Source: Natrinema mahii (GTDB taxonomy: Archaea; Halobacteriota; Halobacteria; Halobacteriales; Natrialbaceae). Taken from it: a stretch of 64,000 nucleotides of DNA. The position numbers and the translations under genes were made by a program. Numbering within the stretch: the first letter of the stretch is position 1; each line of letters opens with the position of its first letter. Below, one piece after another: positions 55,180 to 63,122 of this stretch. The notes under the pieces were generated by a model. That model saw only the letters and a list, made by a program, of their open reading frames with translations, did no database searches and was not told the DNA's origin. The DNA lies in the NCBI GenBank assembly GCA_000690595.2, contig JHUT02000009.1, forward strand, positions 1-64,000. The letters are read 5' to 3'.

Positions 55180-56826
55180 TTAGTCCACCCGCTCGTAGAC
55201 GGGCTGTGCCGGCTCGGCCTCCTCGTCGGTGAGCCGGGCGACCGACTGCCGGACCTCGCGCAGACTGGCAGTCTGTTGCTGGCTCGCCGCTGCGACCGAT
55301 TCCGCGGCGCTGGCGACCTTGTCGGCCGACTGCGAGAGGTCCGCGAGCGTCTCGGCGGTCGTCTCGACCCCGTGGGCCTGCTGGTCGGCCGCGGTCGCGA
55401 CGTCTTCCATTCCGGTGGCCGTCGATTCGGCCGCTTCGTGGATCTCCTCGAGCGAGTCGATCGTCTCCCGGACGCGATCGGTCCCGGTGTCGACGCGAGC
55501 GACGGTCTCCTCGGTCGTCGCGACCGTCGCGGCCGCGTCCTCGCGAACGGCTTCGACGGCAGCTTCGATCTCCGCGAGGTCGTCTTTCGTCTGCTCGGCG
55601 AACGATCGCACTTCCTCCGCGATGACGCCCATGGTCTCGCTGGCCTGATCGCCCGACCGGGAGGACTCGATCTTGGCGTTGGCCGCCAGCACCGTCGTTC
55701 GCTCGGCGAGGTCGTCGAGCCGGTCGACGATCTCGTCGATCTCCTCGGTGCGGGTCGCGAGCCCGTCGACCGCCTCGGAGACGCGGTCGGTCGCGTCCTC
55801 GATGGCCTCGAGTTCGTCTAACGCGTCGTCGGCCGCCTCGACGCCCTCGGCCGCGAGGCGCTCGGTCCGGTCGCTCTCGTCGCTGACCTCGTCGGCGACG
55901 CTGGCGACCTCCTCGACGGCGGCGCTGACCTCGTCGAGTTCGCGCGCGGCCTGGGTGATGCCAGTCGCCTGAGACTCCGTGTGGTCGCTGATCGCTTCGG
56001 CGCGTTTCGCGACGGCCTCGCTGGCGTCGTACAGCTCTCCGAGGGGCGTCTGAACGTCCGTTTCGACCTCCTCGGCGAGGCGCTTCCGGCGTTCGATCGA
56101 CTCCTCGAGCCGCTGGGCGTAGGAGTCGACGTACGTGTCGGTCGCGACCTGCATATCGAGGTTGATGATCCGCAACAGCGAGAGGACGTCCATCATGCCC
56201 TCGTCGATGGCGTCCCTGACGGCCCGCTCGAACGACTCCTCGAGGCCGTCGTCGCCGTCCGAATCCTCGCCGCCCAGTCCGAGTGCGCCGACGAACCGGC
56301 CGAGGCCGCCCCCGTCCTGCTCGGCCTCGCGCTCGGCGGCCCACTCCTCGATGGCGTCGACCACCTGTTCTTGCACGCGCTCGTTCATCCGCGACAGGAG
56401 GAGATCGTAGTAGACGCCGTACTGCCCCACGTAGTGTTTCAGGGGCATGTCGAGCATCTCGTGGAGTTTGCCGATCCGGGTCCGATTCTCGAAGTACGAC
56501 TGGTCGTAGTCGCCGGTCGCCAGCGAGACGAGATACGCCTGCTGGGTCTGTTTGAGCGCGTCTACCCCCTTCGGCGAGCGGTCGACGATCGCTCGAGTCT
56601 GCTCGTACTCGAAGACGTTCTCGTAGAAGTCGTCGGCGATCGTCTCCGAGTTGGCCTGCAAGAGCGGTTCGAGGTCGGCCAGCCGGCGCTCGTCGGCCTC
56701 GTCGAACCCGATGAACTCCTTGCGCCACTCGATTTCGTCTTCGTCGAGTCCGATTCGATCGATGAGATCATCAACGTCGAGAAAACCGTTGAGTCCGCCG
56801 CGGCCGAACGTCTCCTGGGGTTGCAT
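55180..56826 (-). CDS. hemAT: Globin-coupled aerotaxis transducer, HemAT-like
   Basis: 548 residues from ATG 56826. The first 190 residues are a globin-sensor fold with a proximal His at position 122 in RIGKLHEMLD. An insert rich in Gly/Asp follows, then a cytoplasmic MCP signalling domain with the tip region around AANAKIESSRSGDQ and VIAEEVRSFAEQTK. There are no membrane helices, so it is a soluble haem-based oxygen transducer. In Halobacterium HemAT mediates aerophobic responses; the sign here is unknown. A CTTAATG box lies 24-30 bases before the ATG. Confidence 0.93.
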   Translation of the reverse strand: MQPQETFGRGGLNGFLDVDDLIDRIGLDEDEIEWRKEFIGFDEADERRLADLEPLLQANSETIADDFYENVFEYEQTRAIVDRSPKGVDALKQTQQAYLVSLATGDYDQSYFENRTRIGKLHEMLDMPLKHYVGQYGVYYDLLLSRMNERVQEQVVDAIEEWAAEREAEQDGGGLGRFVGALGLGGEDSDGDDGLEESFERAVRDAIDEGMMDVLSLLRIINLDMQVATDTYVDSYAQRLEESIERRKRLAEEVETDVQTPLGELYDASEAVAKRAEAISDHTESQATGITQAARELDEVSAAVEEVASVADEVSDESDRTERLAAEGVEAADDALDELEAIEDATDRVSEAVDGLATRTEEIDEIVDRLDDLAERTTVLAANAKIESSRSGDQASETMGVIAEEVRSFAEQTKDDLAEIEAAVEAVREDAAATVATTEETVARVDTGTDRVRETIDSLEEIHEAAESTATGMEDVATAADQQAHGVETTAETLADLSQSADKVASAAESVAAASQQQTASLREVRQSVARLTDEEAEPAQPVYERVD

Positions 56827-56951
56827 GGCCGAAACGTGTTCGGTCGTTTCATTAAGTTCCGTGAGTGTTCCCGTCGGATAGGAATTGGACGCGGCGTCGG
56901 TAGACGGCGCGTGAGACGGGGCCGAACGGCACGGGTTCGCTGTGAACACCC

Positions 56952-56957
56952 TTATAG
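56952..56957 (+). promoter_or_regulatory. TATA box of the PIN-ATPase gene
   Basis: TTATAG lies 23-28 bases before the ATG at 56980 and supports that ATG against the much longer open frame reaching back through the hemAT antisense strand. Confidence 0.55.
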
Positions 56958-56979
56958 GCGTACGTCGACCAGTTTACGT

Positions 56980-58854
56980 ATGAACGTCGTGCCGGACACG
57001 AGCGTGGTCATCGACGGCCGCGTCTCGGCGACTATCGAAGACGGGCAGTTCGAGGGAGCGACGATCTGCGTGCCCGAGGCGGTCGTCGCGGAACTCGAGG
57101 CGCAGGCAAACGACGGGATCGACAGCGGCTGGGACGGCCTCGAGGAACTCCAGCGGCTGGCCGAGCTGGCCGACGAGGGGGTCATCGACCTCGAGTACGT
57201 CGGCGAGCGGCCCAACGCCATCGAACGGGGCCACGCCTCCGAGGGCGAGATCGACGCCCTCATTCGGGACCTCGCGGAGGAATTGGACGCGACGTTCGTC
57301 ACCAGCGACGTCGTCCAAGCCGAGGTCGCACAGGCCAAAGGGCTCGACGTCGAACACGTCTCGCCCGAGGTCCGGGAGGTCGGGACGCTCGCCGTCGAGG
57401 AGTTCTTCGACGAGCAGACGATGAGCGTCCACCTCAAGACCGACACCGTGCCCAAAGCCAAACGCGGCGAACTCGGCGCGATGGTCTACGAGCCGATCGC
57501 CGACGAACCCACGGACGAGGCAACGATGGACGAGTACGCCCGCGAGGTCGTCGAGGGTGCCAAGGAGTCCCCGGACGGCTTCATCGAACTCTCGGAGCCG
57601 GGGATGAACATCGTCCAGTTCCGAGACTACCGGATCGCGATCGGTCGGCCGCCCTTCTCCGACGGCATCGAGATTACCGCCGTCCGACCGATCGCCCAGA
57701 CCGACATCGAGGACTACGAACACGCCGACGAGCTGAAAGAACGACTGCTCGAGCGCCAGCGCGGCGTCCTGATTTCGGGGGCCCCCGGTGCCGGGAAGTC
57801 GACGTTCGCGCAGGCGGTCGCCCGCTACATCGCGGATCACGACTACTCGGTCAAGACCATGGAGAAACCGCGGGACCTGCAGGTCGGGCCCGACATCACC
57901 CAGTACACGGAACTGGGCGGCGAGATGGCAAAGACCGCCGACGCCCTGCTGATGGTCCGACCGGACTACACGATCTACGACGAGGTCCGCAAGACCGACG
58001 ACTTCGAGGTCTTCGCGGACATGCGCCTGGCCGGCGTCGGCATGCTCGGCGTCGTCCACGCGACGCGGCCGATCGACGCCCTCCAGCGACTGGTCGGCCG
58101 GGTCGAACTCGGGATGATTCCACAGGTCGTCGACACCGTCGTCTACATCGAAGCCGGCGAGGTCAACACCGTCTACGACGTGAAGACGGAGGTCAAGGTC
58201 CCCGCAGGCCTCACCGAGGAGGACCTCGCTCGCCCCGTGATTCAGGTCACGAACTTCCAGACCGGCGAGCCCGAGTACGAGATCTACACCTTCAACCGCC
58301 AGGTCGTCACCGTCCCGCTCAACGACGAGGACGGCGGCCCCGGCACCGAGTCCGGCGTCGACCGCATCGCCAAACAGGAGATCGAACGGGAGATCCGCTC
58401 GATCGCGCGGGGCTACGTCGACGTCGAACTCAAGAGTCAGGACAAAGCCGTCGTCTACGTCGAGGAAGACGACATCTCGAGCGTCATCGGCAAGGGCGGC
58501 GGTCGGATCACCGACGTCGAGAACCGGCTGGGAATCGACATCGACGTCCGGACCCACGACGAGAACCCCAACTACGGCGCTGGCGGCGGTGGCGGCAGTG
58601 CCAGCGCGAACGGCGGAGGCGGCAGCTCACAGGCCGGCCAGATGGTCCAGCCTGAGATCACCTCCCGGCACATCGTCATCCCGGTCGACGGCAACCACGG
58701 CGAGACCGTCGAGATTCAGGCCGGCGGTGAGTACCTCTTTACCGCGACGGTGAGCCGCGGCGGCGAGATTCAGGTTTCGCGGGGCAGTGCGATCGCGGAG
58801 GAACTCGAGCGAGCGATCGATCGAAAGGATCCAGTGACGGTCGTGCCCTCGTAG
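56980..58854 (+). CDS. PIN domain-ATPase-KH protein
   Basis: 624 residues from ATG 56980. A PIN nuclease-like domain is at 1-130, with acidic residues in VVPDTSVVIDGR, ELEAQA and FVTSDVVQ. A PilT/VirB11-type ATPase follows with P-loop GAPGAGKS at 267-274 and GVVHATRPIDALQRLVG. A KH-like RNA-binding domain at about 480-530 has IGKGGGRITDVE. A Gly/Ser-rich linker is followed by a short C-terminal beta domain. This architecture is conserved in archaea and has no settled function; RNA processing or ribosome association is an inference. The last 30 codons occur again downstream at 58960-59051. Confidence 0.93.
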   Translation: MNVVPDTSVVIDGRVSATIEDGQFEGATICVPEAVVAELEAQANDGIDSGWDGLEELQRLAELADEGVIDLEYVGERPNAIERGHASEGEIDALIRDLAEELDATFVTSDVVQAEVAQAKGLDVEHVSPEVREVGTLAVEEFFDEQTMSVHLKTDTVPKAKRGELGAMVYEPIADEPTDEATMDEYAREVVEGAKESPDGFIELSEPGMNIVQFRDYRIAIGRPPFSDGIEITAVRPIAQTDIEDYEHADELKERLLERQRGVLISGAPGAGKSTFAQAVARYIADHDYSVKTMEKPRDLQVGPDITQYTELGGEMAKTADALLMVRPDYTIYDEVRKTDDFEVFADMRLAGVGMLGVVHATRPIDALQRLVGRVELGMIPQVVDTVVYIEAGEVNTVYDVKTEVKVPAGLTEEDLARPVIQVTNFQTGEPEYEIYTFNRQVVTVPLNDEDGGPGTESGVDRIAKQEIEREIRSIARGYVDVELKSQDKAVVYVEEDDISSVIGKGGGRITDVENRLGIDIDVRTHDENPNYGAGGGGGSASANGGGGSSQAGQMVQPEITSRHIVIPVDGNHGETVEIQAGGEYLFTATVSRGGEIQVSRGSAIAEELERAIDRKDPVTVVPS

Positions 58855-59184
58855 GGAACCGACCGTGAATGAGCGGAGCGAGTGAGCGGCTCTTTTTTGA
58901 TGGAGATTTTTTGCGCGAGCGGTCGCCCCCGGCGACCCGAGCGGAAAAAAGGTCCGTGTGCGAGATTCAGGTCTCGAGAGGGAGCGGGATCGCCGAGGAA
59001 CTCGAGCGAGCGATCGACCGGAAGGATCCAGTGACGGTCGTGCCCTCGTAAGCAACGGTACCGCGAGCAGTGCGCGGTTCGGAGCGAACGCGGTGAGCGA
59101 GAACCGCGGGAATGCGAACGGGCATCAGCTCGTGAGCGGCTTTTTGGTCCAGATGTTTCCTCGAGGGGCGATCGGCGTCTCGAC
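58855..59184. other. 330-base intergenic region with a duplicated gene tail and GAGCGA-type repeats
   Basis: The largest gene-free stretch in the window. It holds a T-rich 3' element right after the PIN-ATPase stop (GAGCGAGTGAGCGGC followed by two T6 runs), the 92-base duplicate of that gene's 3' end (58960-59051), and a second GAGCGA element (59061 to about 59170). The second element has the same opening 20 bases, with two or three changes, as the one after the radical SAM gene, and ends GAGCGGCTTTTTGG. I see no other gene. Confidence 0.7.
58960..59051 (+). pseudogene. Diverged duplicate of the 3' end of the PIN-ATPase gene
   Basis: 92 bases aligned without gaps to 58763-58854 with about ten mismatches. 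Both encode EIQVSRGSxIAEELERAIDR and then KDPVTVVPS plus stop. Only one of 30 codons changes the residue (Ala to Gly); eight others are silent and the stop differs (TAG, TAA). It has no start or body of its own, although an ATG at 58869 leads into it in frame. It is a remnant, most likely of a homologous gene. Confidence 0.85.
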
Positions 59185-60246
59185 TCAGGGCGACCAGATC
59201 CTCGCTTCCCGATCGAGCAGCGTGACCACGACGACGTGGGGAAGCGTCAGCACGGCGATCGCGACCAGATAGACCGCGAGGACGTCGGGGACGGTCGCGG
59301 GCGTCCGGGGGACGACGAGCCAGATACCGACGAGGACGCCCAGCGCGGCGACGGTCAGCGGCGCCGCGTCCCTGGCGAAGCGCCGGAACGCGGTCCGGGT
59401 CGCTCCGCGCTCGAGGGCCGCACTGGCGACGGGATCGACGAGCATCGTTCTGAGGACGTGTCGGAGCGAGTGCCAGAAACAGAAATAGAGGCCGATGGCG
59501 AGGATCGGCGGGACGGTGGCGAAGAAGCCGACGAGGCCGATCGTCTCCGCGGCGTCGACGAGCCACGGCCACCGCTCGCCGGGGCTCGTTCGGCCGAGTC
59601 CGAGGAGAAGGGAGAGTGCAATCAGGGTCCCGAACCCGACCGCCACGGCCGCCCGAACCGCCGGTTCGAAGAGGGGCTCGAGCGCGGTCGCCGCGTCGGG
59701 ATCGAACAGCCCGACGATCGTCTCGGCGACGAACGCGTACTGCGCCGGAAAGGCGACCAGCGGGACGAGCATCGGCAGACCGCCCCTGACGAGGAGGACG
59801 AGCAGCCGACTGGCCCGCGTCTCGAGGTGGTCGGCACCGAGGAACGCGAGGAGCGCATAGACGTCACCCTGCCCCCAGTGGACGAGCGTGACGAGGATGA
59901 ACAGGACGAACGCGGCGACGGGCGCGAGGACCCAGACGAGGGCGTAGGCGGACCCGAGAAGCAGGTAGAGGGCGCCGACGAACGCGAGCGATCGCGGCGT
60001 TACCGGGTCGTCTCGGGCCCGCGGTACCACGAGATGGTCGACGGCGCCGTGGGGGAGGCCGAGAACGAGGACGCTGAGCGCCAGCGGCACGTACTGGTAG
60101 ACAAGCGGCGGCGATCCGAACGCGATCGTCGCGACGGCAGCGACGGCGAGCGGCGAGCCGAAGCCAACGGCCAGCCGAGCGGCTCGCGATCGGCTCTCGG
60201 CGCTCGCTCGCAGATCGGCGCGCCGATCGATCGTGTCACCGGTCAT
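59185..60246 (-). CDS. blh: Brp/Blh-type beta-carotene 15,15'-dioxygenase
   Basis: 353 residues, about ten membrane helices. The conserved His set is present: H66 and H71 in GLPHGAVDH, H123 in VHWGQGD, and those of FCFWHSLRH and LTLPHVVVV. In bacterial Blh and Halobacterium Brp these ligate iron for cleavage of beta-carotene to two retinals. This provides the chromophore of the two adjacent rhodopsins. The start overlaps the end of crtY by 11 bases, implying coupled expression of cyclase and cleavage enzyme. Confidence 0.93.
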   Translation of the reverse strand: MTGDTIDRRADLRASAESRSRAARLAVGFGSPLAVAAVATIAFGSPPLVYQYVPLALSVLVLGLPHGAVDHLVVPRARDDPVTPRSLAFVGALYLLLGSAYALVWVLAPVAAFVLFILVTLVHWGQGDVYALLAFLGADHLETRASRLLVLLVRGGLPMLVPLVAFPAQYAFVAETIVGLFDPDAATALEPLFEPAVRAAVAVGFGTLIALSLLLGLGRTSPGERWPWLVDAAETIGLVGFFATVPPILAIGLYFCFWHSLRHVLRTMLVDPVASAALERGATRTAFRRFARDAAPLTVAALGVLVGIWLVVPRTPATVPDVLAVYLVAIAVLTLPHVVVVTLLDREARIWSP

Positions 60247-61018
60247 CGAAACTCGTCGGAAGCCGCGGCGATGCGCTCGTCCACGCCGAAACGTCGCCGA
60301 TTCGATCGAGGAGCCAGACGTACATGGTGATCCCCTGGACGACGAAGAGATTGGTCACGAGGAAGAACAGCGCCTCTTCGATCGGGAGTCCGAAGAGTGC
60401 GTACCCGGTGGTGTGCGCATCGGAGATGACCCAGACGCCGAGTTCGATCGCGATCCGGTCGACGAGCCAGAGGTACAGCGTCGGGACGGCGATCGCGACC
60501 AGCAGCGGCCGGCGGACGGTCCACAGGTACGTCGACCCGAACCCCCACTGAAGAGCGAGGACTGGCCCGGCCCAGAGGAGCAGCCAGCCCAGATAGTACG
60601 TCGCGGTGTTGTCGAGAAGTACCCAGCCGACGACGGCGATCGCCAGTCCGCTGGCGACGCCGAGCAGCCGGTGTGTACGGGGAATCGCCAGCGGCCGATC
60701 GGCGCTCGGCCTCACATGAAACAGCCAGAGCGCGGTCAGTATCGGCTGGAGGACGAAAAAGAGGTACTCCTCGATCGGCGTGTACCAGACGGTCGCGAGG
60801 ACGGCACCGTCTCCGTACCACCAGACGCCGACGGGGATGAGGCGGTTCGTAAAGGGCGTCGTGTAGACGACCGCGAGGACGATCATGATGCCGAGTCCCG
60901 AGAGGGGGCGGACCCCCCACCAGGCACGGTCGCGCCGGATCGCAAGCCATCCCAGAATCAGGATCGGCGGCAGCAAGAACGCGAGATGGATTCCGACGTA
61001 GGTGAACTGGGCGGTCAT
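60236..61018 (-). CDS. crtY: Lycopene beta-cyclase, fused CrtYc-CrtYd type
   Basis: 260 residues from ATG 61018. Two halves of about three helices each carry the cyclase motif: PIEEYLFF (81-88) and PIEEALFF (212-219). In actinobacteria these are separate CrtYc and CrtYd polypeptides; in haloarchaea and fungi they are fused. It turns lycopene into beta-carotene, the substrate of the overlapping blh gene. Longer upstream frames enter the hop 3' end and are unlikely. Confidence 0.93.
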   Translation of the reverse strand: MTAQFTYVGIHLAFLLPPILILGWLAIRRDRAWWGVRPLSGLGIMIVLAVVYTTPFTNRLIPVGVWWYGDGAVLATVWYTPIEEYLFFVLQPILTALWLFHVRPSADRPLAIPRTHRLLGVASGLAIAVVGWVLLDNTATYYLGWLLLWAGPVLALQWGFGSTYLWTVRRPLLVAIAVPTLYLWLVDRIAIELGVWVISDAHTTGYALFGLPIEEALFFLVTNLFVVQGITMYVWLLDRIGDVSAWTSASPRLPTSFDDR

Positions 61019-61139
61019 GGGTAGGTCGACGTTCGTCGTCGGCGCGACGGCGGTAACCGGAGCCTCCGTGAACGGGGGTACGAGCGGGAGCCCAATAGTG
61101 CCGAGTCCATACTGGTTAGGGACGTGGGGATCGGTTCGA

Positions 61140-62015
61140 TCAGTCGTCGCCCGGGTCGAGTCCGGACATGCTGGTGCCATAGTCCGTCCCGCTGGTGATC
61201 GCGTCGGGTTCGTCGACGATGTAGAGCATGGCGACGAAGGTCACGACGTACTTCGTGATCACGTCGAGGATGCTGTACCCCCAAGAGGTGATGGTAACGT
61301 CCAGCACGGCGAATCCTTCGACGCCGAGCGCCCAGAGGATCGGATAGCCGAACCAGCCGACGACGGTAAGGAGTTTCAGCGTCCGGAACAGATCGGCCGT
61401 CCCCGTCGCCGACGCCTCAGCGGTCCAGTCGACGAGGATGATGTAGACGATCACGAGGAAAAAGATCGATGACAGGACAAACCACCACCAGCGAAGCACC
61501 AGCGAGGACGTGGTCAACGCGGCGGCCAGACCGGTGACACACATCGCGATCGTGAACGCACAGGCCGTGAGGATCTTCGTCCAGTTCGACCCGGCGATCA
61601 TCCCGAGCGCGATCAGAATGAACGGGGTCGAGAACGTCCACGTGAGGTATCGACCCCACATCGTCAGAACGCCGTCCTGACCGGCCGTCGTCGCACCCGC
61701 GGCCGGGTGACCCGGTGGCATCTCGACGACGCTCAGCGTCAGCCCCGACGTGAGCCCGGTGTAACTCGAGATCGAAACGATCGAGATCAGCAACAGCGCC
61801 GTCGCGATCGCCTTCGAACGGGGGTCCGTCAGGCGCCGTCCGAGGGAGGCGATCGCGAGGATGGTGATCCCCGCGAGCGCGATGTTGAGGACGAACGACA
61901 GCGCGAGCAAGGTGTTGTCACCACCGAAGACGTACTCGAATAGTTCCCGATCCGCCGCGGCGTTTTGCAGGACGGCGTGCTGGGCGCGAAAACCGAGGTC
62001 GTGGACTGACTGCAT
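61140..62015 (-). CDS. hop: Halorhodopsin, light-driven chloride pump
   Basis: 291 residues, seven helices. Arg122, Thr125, Ser129 and Thr130 in GRYLTWTFSTP take the places of the HsHR Arg108/Thr111/Ser115 chloride site, and Thr stands where a proton pump has Asp85. The retinal Lys is K255 (DVITKYVV). The long B-C loop with HPAAGATTAGQDG is also halorhodopsin-like. It pumps Cl- inward. It is separated from crtY by 121 bases and from bop by 215, with its own TATA box (GTTTATG), so it need not share the bop transcript. Confidence 0.95.
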   Translation of the reverse strand: MQSVHDLGFRAQHAVLQNAAADRELFEYVFGGDNTLLALSFVLNIALAGITILAIASLGRRLTDPRSKAIATALLLISIVSISSYTGLTSGLTLSVVEMPPGHPAAGATTAGQDGVLTMWGRYLTWTFSTPFILIALGMIAGSNWTKILTACAFTIAMCVTGLAAALTTSSLVLRWWWFVLSSIFFLVIVYIILVDWTAEASATGTADLFRTLKLLTVVGWFGYPILWALGVEGFAVLDVTITSWGYSILDVITKYVVTFVAMLYIVDEPDAITSGTDYGTSMSGLDPGDD

Positions 62016-62043
62016 GGACGGGGATCACTTCACTGGCGCGACA

Positions 62044-62050
62044 CATAAAC
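62044..62050 (-). promoter_or_regulatory. hop promoter (TATA)
   Basis: GTTTATG on the minus strand lies about 29-35 bases before the hop ATG. This agrees with a near-leaderless mRNA, as known for haloarchaeal opsin genes. Confidence 0.5.
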
Positions 62051-62116
62051 GAGTGTCCGTCTCGAGCGGGACACTCACGAGCAGTGACTGAAAGGCGGGC
62101 TGGACGCCGCTCTCAC

Positions 62117-62159
62117 GTCGGTTCGGGTGCCGACAGTCGGTACTCACGTTCGAACCGAC
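62117..62159. other. Inverted repeat between bop and hop
   Basis: GTCGGTTCG (62117-62125) and CGAACCGAC (62151-62159) form a nine-base stem around a 25-base loop. It lies about 70-115 bases downstream of the bop stop and upstream of the hop promoter. It could mark the bop mRNA 3' end or be a binding site. The remainder of the 215-base gap holds no gene. Confidence 0.45.
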
Positions 62160-62230
62160 AACGGAAATCGGTCGCGGGTCGGCTGCGAGACGAGCGTCGC
62201 GAAGCCGACTGCGGAAGTCGACGTGCGATC

Positions 62231-62956
62231 TCAGGCCGGCGCAGCCGTCGGCGTCGTGACTCGCTCGAGGACGGCGCGGCTCCGGAGCAGGACCACGCCG
62301 AATCCGACCTTCGCCGAGAGATCGAGTACCATGAACGCGGCGGTTTCCCAGTACAGCGGGAGGATGCCGAACGTCCCCTCCGTGCCGAGGATCCAGACCA
62401 CCGGGTAGAGGAACCACAGCACGATAACCAGGTTGCGGAGTCGCCCGAACAGCGATGCGACCTCCGGGGACTGACTGCGTGCGTTCTCGGAGAGGGTCCC
62501 GACGAGGACGTACAGCAGGGCGAGCAGAGCGCCGGTGCTGATCGCCCACCAGGCGATCCGGGTGCCCGTGGTGGACGCGAACGCCGCGATCATACCGGTC
62601 CCGATCATGAAGACGTCGAGTCCGATCAGCGTCGCGGTCGTGTTTCGGTTCGCCCCGGCCAGCAGCGAGAGGTCGAGTAGCAACAGCGGCGTCGTGAACA
62701 GCCAGTCGGCGTAGCGCGCCCAGTAGATCGTGAGCGCCTCGTCGCCGACCACGACTTCGGTGACGCCGAAGCCGGTCGCCATCGCGAAGTACATCGCAGC
62801 GGCGATGGTCGTAATGAAGATCGTGATGATGTAGAACTCCTGCATCTTTCGGTCGCGAACGCCGCGTCCGCGCCCGACGAAATACAGGGTTCCGAGGGTC
62901 ATTCCGATCGTGCCGATCCACAGCCAAATGGATTCTGGGCCAACTGTTGCGGCCAT
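62231..62956 (-). CDS. bop: Bacteriorhodopsin-type proton pump (deltarhodopsin-like)
   Basis: 241 residues from ATG 62956; seven helices. Every residue of the proton path is kept: Arg81, Asp84, Thr88 and Asp95 in ARYADWLFTTPLLLLD, Asp114, the proton-release pair Glu193 and Glu204, Asp212 and the retinal Lys216. The N-terminus (MAATVGPESIWLW) and loops match, from memory, the Haloterrigena deltarhodopsin. It pumps protons outward using light, feeding the ATP synthase. It is the first gene of the block bop, hop, crtY, blh. No bat, brz or brb regulator was found in the window. Confidence 0.96.
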   Translation of the reverse strand: MAATVGPESIWLWIGTIGMTLGTLYFVGRGRGVRDRKMQEFYIITIFITTIAAAMYFAMATGFGVTEVVVGDEALTIYWARYADWLFTTPLLLLDLSLLAGANRNTTATLIGLDVFMIGTGMIAAFASTTGTRIAWWAISTGALLALLYVLVGTLSENARSQSPEVASLFGRLRNLVIVLWFLYPVVWILGTEGTFGILPLYWETAAFMVLDLSAKVGFGVVLLRSRAVLERVTTPTAAPA

Positions 62957-62977
62957 GGTAGTTGCTATGAAGGGGCA

Positions 62978-62985
62978 ATATATAC
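62978..62985 (-). promoter_or_regulatory. bop promoter (TATA)
   Basis: TATATATT on the minus strand lies 22-29 bases before the bop ATG. This predicts transcription starting one to a few bases from the ATG, as in Halobacterium. I looked upstream (62986-63010) for a Bat UAS and see no convincing match to the published consensus. Confidence 0.6.
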
Positions 62986-63122
62986 GACTTGAGCCTAACG
63001 AAAATAACACTCATTGTAGCGTGTATGTCCAGAAATATGACGTTGCGAGTGAAATCGCAGCGTATTTCGGGGCGTTCTGTGTTCAGTCGCATGACCCGAT
63101 CGCGAAACGCCCTCCACAACAG

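Noticed and set aside
54002-56728. A single 908-codon protein spanning the M20 peptidase and the transducer region
   Set aside because: The upstream part is an Arg/Gly-rich out-of-frame shadow of the transducer. The peptidase has a clear ATG at 55117.
58869-59051. Independent 60-residue gene after the PIN-ATPase
   Set aside because: Only its last 29 residues are homologous to anything. The front is translated intergenic repeat with no promoter, so it is treated as a remnant.
62910-63122. Longer N-terminus for the membrane protein beside bop
   Set aside because: It would overlap the bop coding region and its promoter and lacks membrane-protein character. ATG 63123 gives a normal acidic start.
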